DNA of 11,910 nt from positions 1-11,910 of the forward strand of contig CAAEKP010000121.1 of NCBI GenBank assembly GCA_900756555.1, read 5' to 3'. The notes beneath the pieces were generated by a model. That model was not told where the DNA came from, searched no databases, and saw nothing but the letters and a program-made list of their open reading frames with translations. This document shows, piece by piece, positions 6,002 to 11,910 of the stretch (position 1 is its first letter; each line of letters starts with the position of its first letter). Both the position numbers and the translations under genes were made by a program. This DNA is from Peptococcaceae bacterium (lineage in GTDB: Bacteria; Bacillota; Peptococcia; Peptococcales; Peptococcaceae).

Positions 6002-6028
6002 AGTATATCATAAATTCCGCCCGTGCAA
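6002..6028 (-). promoter_or_regulatory. Possible dapF-zapA promoter
   Basis: The minus strand carries TTGCAC (6028-6023) and TATACT (6007-6002), but the spacer is only 15 bases, shorter than the optimum. A GATAAT closer to the gene (around 5980) is an alternative -10. The site is read by eye and weakly supported. Confidence 0.3.
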
Positions 6029-6062
6029 CAGAAATTTATCAAAAAAATTCTGTCGCCAAAGG

Positions 6063-6080
6063 ACAAATTTGTGATACAAT
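6063..6080 (+). promoter_or_regulatory. topB-queH promoter, extended -10
   Basis: TGATACAAT at 6072-6080 is an extended -10, 36 bases before the topB start. It is overlapped on its left by the perfect palindrome ACAAATTTGT (6063-6072), which could be an operator or simply AT-rich sequence. No strong -35 is seen. Confidence 0.4.
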
Positions 6081-6116
6081 AACAAGCATATATAAATCCA
6101 TAAAGGATGGCTGAAC

Positions 6117-8372
6117 ATGAAATTAGTAATCGCAGAAAAACCCAGCGTGGCTCGTGATATCGCCGCTGTGCTGGGCGCCAAGCAAAAACGAAACGGATAT
6201 CTGGAGGGCAGCGGCTATCGGGTTACCTGGTGCATCGGCCATCTGGTGCAGCTGGCCGCGCCGGAGGACTATGCTGAGGAACTGCGCCGCTGGAGGATGG
6301 ACACCCTGCCCATTATGCCGGATCAGTTCCGCTATGATATTGTTCCCGCTACCAAAAGTCAGTTTAACGTGGTGCAGCAGCTAATCCACCAAAGCCAGGA
6401 GATTATCTGCGCCACCGATGCCGGGCGGGAAGGGCAGCTTATTTTTGAATATGTATTGCAGCTCTCCCAGCCGCCGGAGCAATGCCGGATTCAACGGCTC
6501 TGGATCAGCTCCATGACCGATGAGGCTATTCGGGAGGGATTTGCCGCGCTGAAGGACAATCAGCAGTATCAGCGTTTGTATCAGAGCGCCCGCTGCCGCA
6601 GTGAGGCGGACTGGCTGGTGGGTATTAACTTTCCCCGCCTGTTTACTCTGCGCTACGGAACCAAGCTGACCGTGGGGCGGGTGCAAACACCTACTCTGGC
6701 CTTGTTGGTGGAACGGCAGCAGGCCATTGATGGGTTTCAGGCTGCGCCATATTATCAGCTGGAGGGTCATTTTGGCACGCTGCGCGCTCTGTGGCATCGG
6801 GGAAATGTCAACCGCTTAGACAGCAGGGAAGAAGCGCAAAAATTACAGCAAATGCTGACCGGGCACAACGGCACCGTCACCAAACTGGATACCAGCCGTA
6901 AAACCGAAGACCGTCCGCTTTTATTTGATTTAACAGAATTGCAGCGGGAGAGCAATCGCCGCTTTGGCTACACCGCGCAGGAAACGTTGAGTATCGCGCA
7001 AACTCTGTATGAGCGGCATAAATTTATCACATACCCGCGCACCGACAGCCGCTATCTCACTGCCGATATGAAGCCGCAGATTCCACAGCTGCTGCAAAAA
7101 ATGGCCGCTGTCTACCCTGAGAGCGTGCCCTTTATCCGGCAGATGGCACAGAAAAAACTGCCGCTGGATAAACGCATCATCAATGACAGTAAAGTGAGCG
7201 ATCATCATGCCATTATTGTAACCAATCAGATTCAGCACTATCAGCCGCAAAAGCTGACGCCAAAAGAAAATAATGTGCTGAAATTAATCATGATTCGTAT
7301 GCTGACGGCGCTGTCCGATAAAAAATTATACGATGAAACCAAACTGGAAATCACCATGGATAACCAGAAAGATATTTTTAAAGCCACTGGCCGCATGATT
7401 GTGGACGAAGGCTGGACCCTGGTGGAGCGCACCTTATCCGCCCGTCCTGCCAGTCAGCAGGACGATGGCAAGGCGGAGCATGACAAAGAGGACGACCAGC
7501 AGATTTTAACCGGCATTCAGCTTCATCAGCAGGTGCATCTGGACGAAATAAAAATTCTTGAGAAAAAAACAACGCCGCCCAAACCATACACCGAAGCAAC
7601 CCTGCTGACTGCCATGGAAAAAGCCAGCCGGGAGATTGACGATAAATCGCTGAAAGAAAGCATGAAAGGCAAAGGCTTAGGCACACCTGCCACCCGCGCC
7701 GGCATCATCGAAAAATTAATCTCGGTGGGCTATGCGGAGCGCAAAAAGAAAAATCTTTATCCCACCCAGCAGGGCGTCACCTTTATTCAGCTGGTGCCGG
7801 AGTCCATCCGTCAGGTGGAAATGACCGCCCAGTGGGAATTGCAGTTGCAGGATATCTGCGACGGCAAGGGAAATCCTGACCAGTTTATGCAGGAAATTCG
7901 CCAGTATGTGCAGCAGACTGTAGCCGAAAACAAATCGCTGGATAACGTGCAGGCCGTCAGCCGCAAAGGTACGCTGCGCCGTGTGGTGGGCAAGTGCCCC
8001 AAATGCGGCTGCAATGTTATTGAGAGCGAGAAATCGTTCTACTGTGACGGCTTTCGGCAGGCACATAAATGCAATTTCAGCTTATGGAAGAACAATAAAT
8101 ATCTACAGGCCCGCGGCATCACACTGACCGCCGAACTGGCAGAAGAATTGCTTTCCACTGGCAAAATGCAGATTAACAATCTGGTATCCAAAAACGGCAA
8201 TCATTACAACGCCATCTTTTTTATGGAGCCGGGCGAACAATATGTAAACTTCCGCATGGAGTTTGCGCCAAAAGCTGCGCCAGCTTCGGCAAATCAGGCG
8301 GCAGTCAGTCAGGCAACAGCCAATGACGGCGCAGCCACCAGCACTCAGCAGAAAGGAGAACCGCAATCATGA
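6117..8372 (+). CDS. topB: DNA topoisomerase III (type IA)
   Basis: This 751-residue enzyme cuts one DNA strand and passes another through to decatenate DNA and relax negative supercoils. The Toprim domain opens with MKLVIAEKPS (E7) and has the acidic metal site ATDAGREG (D101, E105). Type IA core blocks follow: SARCRSEADWLVGIN (157-171), VGRVQTPTL (186-194) and the catalytic Tyr306 in FITYPRTDSRYL. Residues 485-530 hold the conserved PYTEATLLTAME and GLGTPATRAGIIEKL segments. The C terminus has a zinc-ribbon-like region (C627, C630, C632, C643, C652) and a topoisomerase C-terminal repeat (about 660-715), then a low-complexity Ala/Gln/Ser tail. The length fits Bacillota TopB. AAGGATGG precedes the ATG. 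The last codons overlap queH by ATGA, so the two are co-transcribed. It lacks mobilisation neighbours, so a chromosomal housekeeping copy is more likely than an integrative-element TopB. Confidence 0.95.
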   Translation: MKLVIAEKPSVARDIAAVLGAKQKRNGYLEGSGYRVTWCIGHLVQLAAPEDYAEELRRWRMDTLPIMPDQFRYDIVPATKSQFNVVQQLIHQSQEIICATDAGREGQLIFEYVLQLSQPPEQCRIQRLWISSMTDEAIREGFAALKDNQQYQRLYQSARCRSEADWLVGINFPRLFTLRYGTKLTVGRVQTPTLALLVERQQAIDGFQAAPYYQLEGHFGTLRALWHRGNVNRLDSREEAQKLQQMLTGHNGTVTKLDTSRKTEDRPLLFDLTELQRESNRRFGYTAQETLSIAQTLYERHKFITYPRTDSRYLTADMKPQIPQLLQKMAAVYPESVPFIRQMAQKKLPLDKRIINDSKVSDHHAIIVTNQIQHYQPQKLTPKENNVLKLIMIRMLTALSDKKLYDETKLEITMDNQKDIFKATGRMIVDEGWTLVERTLSARPASQQDDGKAEHDKEDDQQILTGIQLHQQVHLDEIKILEKKTTPPKPYTEATLLTAMEKASREIDDKSLKESMKGKGLGTPATRAGIIEKLISVGYAERKKKNLYPTQQGVTFIQLVPESIRQVEMTAQWELQLQDICDGKGNPDQFMQEIRQYVQQTVAENKSLDNVQAVSRKGTLRRVVGKCPKCGCNVIESEKSFYCDGFRQAHKCNFSLWKNNKYLQARGITLTAELAEELLSTGKMQINNLVSKNGNHYNAIFFMEPGEQYVNFRMEFAPKAAPASANQAAVSQATANDGAATSTQQKGEPQS

Positions 8373-8944
8373 AAACATTACTGCACACCTGCTGCGCACC
8401 CTGCTCCATCTACTGCGTGGACAGTCTGCGGCAGGAGGGCATTGAGCCAACCTCCTACTGGTTTAATCCCAACATCCACCCTTACACCGAATATCGCAAC
8501 CGCAAGACCACACTGGAGGACTACGCCAAATCCATCAATCTGCCGCTGATTATCGAAAACGACTACGGCCTGCGCTCTTTCACCAAAGCTGTGATTGACG
8601 ATCTGGAGCATCGCTGTCTGTACTGCTACAAGGTGCGGCTGGAACAGACCGCCCGCTACGCCGCAGAGCATCACTTTGATTCATTCAGCACCACACTGCT
8701 GGTAAGCCCGTTCCAGAAGCATGAAGCGCTCATTGCTGCCGGAGAGGCTGCCGCTGAATTGTACCATATCCCGTTTCTGTATCGGGACTTCCGCGTGGGT
8801 TTTCAGGAAGGACAGGCCAAGGCCAGAGAACTGGGGCTTTATATGCAGAAATATTGCGGCTGCATCTTCAGTGAAGAAGAACGCTACCGCTGGAAACAAA
8901 TGAAGAAAGAGAAAGAACGGCTGCTGGCAATGACCGAACAATAA
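8369..8944 (+). CDS. queH: Epoxyqueuosine reductase QueH
   Basis: This 191-residue member of the DUF208 family reduces epoxyqueuosine to queuosine at the wobble position of tRNAs with GUN anticodons, as the non-orthologous replacement of the cobalamin enzyme QueG. All signature cysteines are visible: C8, C9, C12 (HTCCAPCS), C83 and C86 (RCLYCYKVRL), and C163 and C165 (KYCGCIFSEEERY), which in the family hold a [4Fe-4S] cluster and an extra iron. NPNIHPYTEYRNR (33-45), LLVSPFQKH (110-118) and the YRDFR segment (138-142) are also typical. AAAGGAG lies 10 bases before the ATG, which overlaps the topB stop (ATGA), indicating translational coupling. No other queuosine genes are in the window. Confidence 0.95.
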   Translation: MKTLLHTCCAPCSIYCVDSLRQEGIEPTSYWFNPNIHPYTEYRNRKTTLEDYAKSINLPLIIENDYGLRSFTKAVIDDLEHRCLYCYKVRLEQTARYAAEHHFDSFSTTLLVSPFQKHEALIAAGEAAAELYHIPFLYRDFRVGFQEGQAKARELGLYMQKYCGCIFSEEERYRWKQMKKEKERLLAMTEQ

Positions 8945-8950
8945 TTTTAT

Positions 8951-9131
8951 TCCCACAGTCCGTTGATTTTGCTTCCATGCCAAATGAACCCCACAAGAAA
9001 TACTTTGTTGCCCATGCTACCATGGGACTGTTCTCTTTGCCAAAATTCTGAATTGGACTGGTCAGCAGCACAGATTGTTTCAGCCGAGGTGGACGCAGTC
9101 CAAACCGAGGGAAACAATCCAGTTGCTGTCC
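8951..9131. other. Structured intergenic element after queH
   Basis: About 180 bases are unusually rich in complementary segments. CCCATG (9011-9016) pairs with CATGGG (9021-9026). ACAGTCC (8955-8961) pairs with GGACTGT (9025-9031). TTGGACTG (9053-9060) pairs with CAGTCCAA (9096-9103). GATTGTTTC (9073-9081) pairs with GAAACAATC (9111-9119), extended by CAGCA (9063-9067) with TGCTG (9124-9128). The third and fourth pairings interleave, so they form a pseudoknot or two alternative folds. Short frames cross the area on both strands (for example minus 8868-9224), but none has a convincing ribosome site or known domain. It may be a non-coding RNA, an untranslated tail of the topB-queH transcript, or a copy of a dispersed repeat. 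Confidence 0.5.
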
Positions 9132-9170
9132 GGAACACTGAAGAACAGGCAAAGGATAACAGTCAGTCAC

Positions 9171-9218
9171 TTTCACTTTCATTTTCACTTTCACTTTCAA
9201 TTTCATTTTCACTTGCAA
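9171..9218. repeat. Hexanucleotide repeat array, TTTCAN x 8
   Basis: Seven consecutive TTTCAN units (final base C, T, C, C, A, T, C) run from 9171 to 9212, followed by a decayed TTGCAA. The preceding CAGTCAGTCAC may contain the worn left edge. The units differ only at the sixth base, so this looks like a slippage-prone simple repeat that has begun to diverge. It is not a CRISPR array: units are 6 bases long with no spacers. In frame it would read Ser-Leu/Ser-Phe dipeptides on the plus strand or Val-Lys/Met-Lys on the minus strand, but no supported gene contains it. Confidence 0.8.
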
Positions 9219-9880
9219 ATACAACAGTCGCAGCTTCCTTATAGCTCCTGCCTATCCCCCTATTTATAACTTTTATATTATGAATGTCTGCTGTGCCCCA
9301 CCAATAAACATATTCCAGAAATCATTTTACACTGCCTCCCTTCTTTTGGGGGGCAACACCTTGCCAGACGTTCTATAAATCTTCAAAAAATCGCTTAACC
9401 ACGCCTGCTACAACCCTCTGTGAAAAAGTTTCACAAAATCTTTTCTTTTTTTACTTTTTAACCTGCATTTGGCCTTTTTCTATGGGCTATCTGCTTACAA
9501 ATCCTTTACAATGCACAGAATAAAGAAGGCTCACAATTATGACACACAATGAAATCACCATGCCATACAAATAAAAAATCCAACTTTTTACCGTTCTTTT
9601 GTCAAGGACATTTGTCCACACGTCAATTTTATTCTTTACATTCGTCCATCTGCGGAAATACAGATAACCAGTTTATTACAATTCATGTTTTCTGTAACGG
9701 ACAATTTTTGCTTTTCCCCTGTTCGCATTTTTATTCAAAAGCACTTGATAATATACAGCATATACCCTCATATTTATTTTTATATACACTTTCACGCATA
9801 ATATATGCATTCTGTGAATGCTGGTACATATTCAGCCATAGCTTTTATAAAATCTGCTCATTTTATCTGACGAAAAAATG
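9219..9880. other. AT-rich gene-free stretch with isolated inverted repeats
   Basis: I see no credible gene in these 660 bases. The longest plus frame (9549-9935) is rich in Phe and Cys, has no ribosome site, and reads like AT-rich noncoding DNA. Visible structures are a hairpin GCCTCCC (9334-9340) with GGGGGGC (9348-9354, one G-U pair), the perfect inverted repeat TGTGAAA/TTTCACA (9419-9435), and the short stem GGACA/TGTCC (9606-9617). The base composition is clearly more AT-rich than that of the flanking genes. Confidence 0.5.
9419..9435. promoter_or_regulatory. Inverted repeat TGTGAAA-AAG-TTTCACA, candidate operator
   Basis: This is a perfect 7-base palindrome with a 3-base centre, followed by a poly-T-rich run. 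It resembles Rex (TTGTGAA-N4-TTCACAA) and CRP/FNR-type half sites but has one base too many in the centre for either. It lies about 600 bases before the symporter gene, far from the recognised promoter, so any regulatory role is uncertain. Confidence 0.3.
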
Positions 9881-9910
9881 TTGTCAAACGCTATATTTTT
9901 GTATTATAAT
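9881..9910 (+). promoter_or_regulatory. Sigma-70-type promoter of the AGCS symporter gene
   Basis: TTGTCA (9881-9886) and a perfect TATAAT (9905-9910) are separated by 18 bases. It is the best promoter in the window by eye. Transcription would start near 9917 and give a leader of about 120 bases. Confidence 0.65.
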
Positions 9911-9928
9911 ACTCCGCGAAGAGAAGTA

Positions 9929-9988
9929 TTGCTAATTTAGTATATACCAATCATTCATTCATGGTTATATATGCCACATAATTAGCAA
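9929..9988 (+). promoter_or_regulatory. Leader stem-loop of the AGCS symporter mRNA
   Basis: TTGCTAAT (9929-9936) pairs perfectly with ATTAGCAA (9981-9988). Inside it TATATACCA (9941-9949) pairs with TGGTTATATA (9962-9971) with one bulged base. The element fills about half of the predicted 5' leader and ends 35 bases before the Shine-Dalgarno. It matches no riboswitch I know, including the glycine class. It is AT-rich, so it may be an mRNA stabiliser or the target of an operator-binding protein. Confidence 0.4.
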
Positions 9989-10037
9989 AAATTATTTTTT
10001 ACATATTTTTTAATCACACTTTAGGAGGATTTTTGCA

Positions 10038-11420
10038 ATGGAAGGATTTTTTCAAGTCGTTTCCGATATCAACGGAGCAATTAATGGCATCGTATGGGGA
10101 CCAATTATGCTGACCCTGCTGATTGGGACTGGTTTACTGCTCTCCATCAGAATGGGTTTCCCTCAGTTCACCAAGTTTGGCTATGTAATGAAAAATACCA
10201 TTGGTAGTTTGTTCAACTCCAAACAGCACAAAAAAGATGATTCCGGCGTCAGCCCATTTCAGGCTGTCGCCACTGCTATGGCCGGCACCATCGGTACCGG
10301 CAGTATCACCGGGATTGCCACTGCGTTAGTATCCGGCGGTCCAGGGGCTATCTTCTGGATGTGGATCAGCGCTCTGCTGGGTATGGTAACAAAGTATTCC
10401 GAAATTATTCTGTCCTTACATTTCAGAGAAAAAAATGACGAAGGACTTTGGGTAGGCGGCCCAATGTACTACATTCAGAATGGTCTGGGCTTAAAATGGC
10501 TGGCTGTACTGTTTGCTGTCTTTGCCGCGCTGACCTGCTTTGGTACTGGTAACGCAACACAGGCCAACTCCATCTCTGTAGCATTGGACGCAACGCTGGG
10601 CATTAATCCTGTGATAACCGCCATTGTGCTGACACTGATTGTAGGCGCTGTTATTCTGGGCGGGATTCGTCGTATTGCTTCTGTAAATGAAAAATTAGTG
10701 CCATTCATGGCTGTATTTTATGTAATCGTTGCTTTTGTAGCGTTATTCTTAAACATCGACAAGGTACCGGGGGCGTTCGCTCAGATTTTTGAAGAAGCCT
10801 TCAACTTCCGCGCTGCTGCCGGCGGCGCTGCTGGTTACGGTATCATGGTTGCCATGCGCTTCGGTTTTGCCCGTGGGGTATTCTCCAACGAAGCCGGTTT
10901 AGGGAGCGCGCCAATCGCTCACGCTGCTTCCAGTAACAAAAACCCGGTTGACCAGGGGATCTGGGGGATGTTTGAAGTATTCTTCACCACCATCATCATC
11001 TGTACTTTAACCGCTCTGGTTATTCTGACCACTGGCGTAATGGATACCACCGATTATATTGGTTCTGCTCTGAGTATCGCAGCCTACAATACAGTTATTC
11101 CAGGCATTGGCGGTGTCGGGGTTACACTGGCAACTGTACTGTTTGCCACCTCCACCACACTGGGCTGGGCTTACTATGGTGAAAAAGCAGTAGAATATCT
11201 TTTCCATAAAAATAGAACTGCTGTCACCATCTATCGTATTGTTTATGTAGCGTTTGTATTCATAGGCGCTGCGGGCGGTTCCGGCTCTCTGGATTTAATC
11301 TGGGGGATCTCCGATACCATGAACGGCTTAATGGCTATCCCGAACTTGATTGGGGTAATCGGCCTGAGCGGTATCGTAGTAAAGCTGACCAAAGACTACT
11401 TTGCAAAAATCGAAAAATAA
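10038..11420 (+). CDS. Alanine/glycine:cation symporter (AGCS family)
   Basis: This 460-residue, many-times membrane-spanning protein is expected to import alanine or glycine with Na+ (or H+). Family signatures are clear: SPFQAVATAMAGTIGTGSITGIATAL (72-97), GGPGAIFWMWISALLGMVTKYSE (100-122), CFGTGNATQANS (167-178), the hallmark RGVFSNEAGLGSAPIAHAA (279-297) and GWAYYGEKAVEYLF (376-389). The first block reads GTGS where many relatives have GTGN, which may affect selectivity or merely mark a subgroup. AGGAGG lies 9 bases before the ATG. It is monocistronic: own promoter, structured leader, and intrinsic terminator 16 bases after the stop. The exact substrate cannot be told from sequence, and symbols such as agcS or alsT would be guesses. 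Confidence 0.94.
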   Translation: MEGFFQVVSDINGAINGIVWGPIMLTLLIGTGLLLSIRMGFPQFTKFGYVMKNTIGSLFNSKQHKKDDSGVSPFQAVATAMAGTIGTGSITGIATALVSGGPGAIFWMWISALLGMVTKYSEIILSLHFREKNDEGLWVGGPMYYIQNGLGLKWLAVLFAVFAALTCFGTGNATQANSISVALDATLGINPVITAIVLTLIVGAVILGGIRRIASVNEKLVPFMAVFYVIVAFVALFLNIDKVPGAFAQIFEEAFNFRAAAGGAAGYGIMVAMRFGFARGVFSNEAGLGSAPIAHAASSNKNPVDQGIWGMFEVFFTTIIICTLTALVILTTGVMDTTDYIGSALSIAAYNTVIPGIGGVGVTLATVLFATSTTLGWAYYGEKAVEYLFHKNRTAVTIYRIVYVAFVFIGAAGGSGSLDLIWGISDTMNGLMAIPNLIGVIGLSGIVVKLTKDYFAKIEK

Positions 11421-11436
11421 AAACAGTGACATCCCA

Positions 11437-11471
11437 ACGGAGCTGGCGTACTAACGTCAGTTCCGTTTTTC
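11437..11471 (+). terminator. Intrinsic terminator of the symporter gene
   Basis: ACGGAGCTGGCGT (11437-11449) pairs with ACGTCAGTTCCGT (11454-11466) over 13 bases with two G-U pairs, around an ACTA loop, and runs straight into a T-tract. This is a textbook rho-independent terminator. Confidence 0.92.
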
Positions 11472-11544
11472 ATTTTGTTTTGTATTTTGCTTGTAGTCCC
11501 CTTTAGCTTCGCCTGTCTTTTGAACATTCGCCTGCTTTCTCTTA

Positions 11545-11572
11545 TTTACAAATTTATAAAAAGTGTTACAAT
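11545..11572 (+). promoter_or_regulatory. Promoter of the TauE/SafE-type gene
   Basis: TTTACA (11545-11550) and TACAAT (11567-11572) are separated by 16 bases. Transcription would start near 11579, about 70 bases before the ATG. Confidence 0.5.
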
Positions 11573-11581
11573 ATAGGAATT

Positions 11582-11619
11582 GGACATCTGTAAACATACA
11601 GAGTTGTCCCTTTCTTTTT
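11582..11619 (+). promoter_or_regulatory. 5'-end hairpin followed by U-rich run, possible attenuator
   Basis: GGACA-TCTGT (11582-11591) pairs with ACAGA (11598-11602) and, after a two-base bulge, TGTCC (11605-11609), with loop AAACAT. A T-rich stretch (CTTTCTTTTT, 11610-11619) follows directly. The hairpin would lie at the very start of the predicted transcript, so it could be a leader attenuator or an mRNA-stabilising stem. A hairpin so near the start site is an unusual place for a terminator. Confidence 0.4.
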
Positions 11620-11649
11620 ACATAATTTTCTGGTACAAGAGGTCTTACT

Positions 11650-11910
11650 ATGTTTTCCATCAGCAATCTGTTTTTTTGTTTCATTTTATTTTTCGCCTGC
11701 ATCGTATCAGGTCTGGTGGGCTTTGGCAGCAATATTCTGGCGCTGCCCTTTCTGTCCCTGCTGTTTGATACAAAGGTGATTGTGCCTGTGCTGGTTCTGA
11801 CAGTCATCTTCAACGGCGTGCCTCGGCTGATCACTCAGTATCGCAGTGTCAGCCTGCCCGTGTACCTCACCATGCTGCCGTTGGCTCTGGTGGGCGGCTT
11901 TGTTGGCATC
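11650..11910 (+). CDS. TauE/SafE-family membrane permease, N-terminal part
   Basis: The frame is open for 87 codons to the window edge, so only the N-terminal third or so is visible. The protein starts MFSISNLFFCFILFFACIVSG, one hydrophobic helix, then LVGFGSNILALPFLSLLFD (22-40), the glycine-rich GxGxN/G-x3-P signature of TauE/SafE (DUF81) transporters. Further hydrophobic segments follow at about 43-57 and 72-87, separated by a short NGVPRLITQYRS loop. Members export sulfite, sulfoacetate or other small anions, or have unknown substrates; the substrate here cannot be inferred. GAGG lies 7 to 8 bases before the ATG. It follows the symporter terminator and has its own promoter, so it is a separate unit. 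Confidence 0.8.
   Translation, partial: MFSISNLFFCFILFFACIVSGLVGFGSNILALPFLSLLFDTKVIVPVLVLTVIFNGVPRLITQYRSVSLPVYLTMLPLALVGGFVGI

Noticed and set aside
9171..9218. CRISPR-like repeat array
   Set aside because: The units are 6 bases and contiguous with no spacers and there are no cas genes.
8868..9224. Minus-strand 118-codon frame beginning with Val-Lys/Met-Lys repeats
   Set aside because: The start lies in the hexamer array, there is no ribosome site, it runs into the 3' end of queH, and the region is better explained by RNA or DNA structure; kept in mind only as a possible frame in a repeat element.
8963..9244. Plus-strand 93-codon frame ending in Ser-Leu/Ser-Phe repeats
   Set aside because: No Shine-Dalgarno, no domain, and the tail is only the translation of the TTTCAN repeat.
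9419..9435. Bona fide Rex or CRP binding site
   Set aside because: The half-sites are similar but the centre spacing is one base off for both, and the site is far from any recognised promoter.
9549..9935. 128-codon plus-strand frame in the AT-rich region
   Set aside because: It extends through the -35/-10 of the symporter promoter, has no ribosome site, and is rich in Phe, Cys and Tyr as expected from random AT-rich DNA.
9917..10037. Glycine riboswitch in the symporter leader
   Set aside because: The conserved glycine-aptamer core is not visible; only an AT-rich extended hairpin is present.

Overview
The window looks like chromosomal DNA of an anaerobic, low-to-mid-GC Bacillota bacterium. 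The evidence is strong AGGAGG-type Shine-Dalgarno sites before most genes, a rubrerythrin/rubredoxin stress operon, QueH rather than the oxygen-tolerant type of queuosine enzyme, ZapA, and an AGCS-type Na+/amino-acid symporter. Several proteins feel like Negativicutes (Acidaminococcaceae/Veillonellales) to me, but that is an impression that a 16S or marker-gene comparison would have to settle. There is no sign of a phage, transposon or CRISPR array.

Layout. 1-89: two strong inverted repeats with no recognised gene. 90-1912 (minus): a two-gene redox operon, a double-rubredoxin protein followed, with ATGA overlap, by a long ORF joining a two-cluster ferredoxin to a rubrerythrin that has rubredoxin-type Cys4 sites at both ends. 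1913-2199: divergent promoter region with an AT-rich palindrome. 2200-3312 (plus): membrane-anchored S11 D,D-carboxypeptidase, ending in a terminator shared with the convergent gene. 3441-4685 (minus): a glutamate-cysteine-ligase-fold protein whose metal and substrate residues are altered. 4810-5926 (minus): overlapping dapF-zapA pair. 5927-6116: second divergent promoter region. 6117-8944 (plus): topB-queH, translationally coupled by ATGA. 8945-10037: about 1.1 kb without a convincing gene, holding a structured element, a hexanucleotide repeat array, further inverted repeats and the promoter/leader of the next gene. 10038-11420 (plus): AGCS symporter with a clear intrinsic terminator. 11650-11910 (plus): start of a TauE/SafE-type permease cut off by the window edge.

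How the genes fit together. The left operon is a plausible peroxide/oxygen defence module: ferredoxin and rubredoxin domains could pass electrons to the diiron site of rubrerythrin. The carboxypeptidase, DapF (meso-diaminopimelate for lysine and peptidoglycan) and ZapA (Z-ring) are all linked to the cell wall and division, although they are not in one operon. TopB and QueH (tRNA queuosine) are joined by overlap only, without an obvious functional link. The most interesting observations are the in-frame ferredoxin-rubrerythrin join with a strong internal ribosome site, the apparently degenerate glutamate-cysteine ligase homologue, and the structured intergenic element after queH with interleaved complementary segments.
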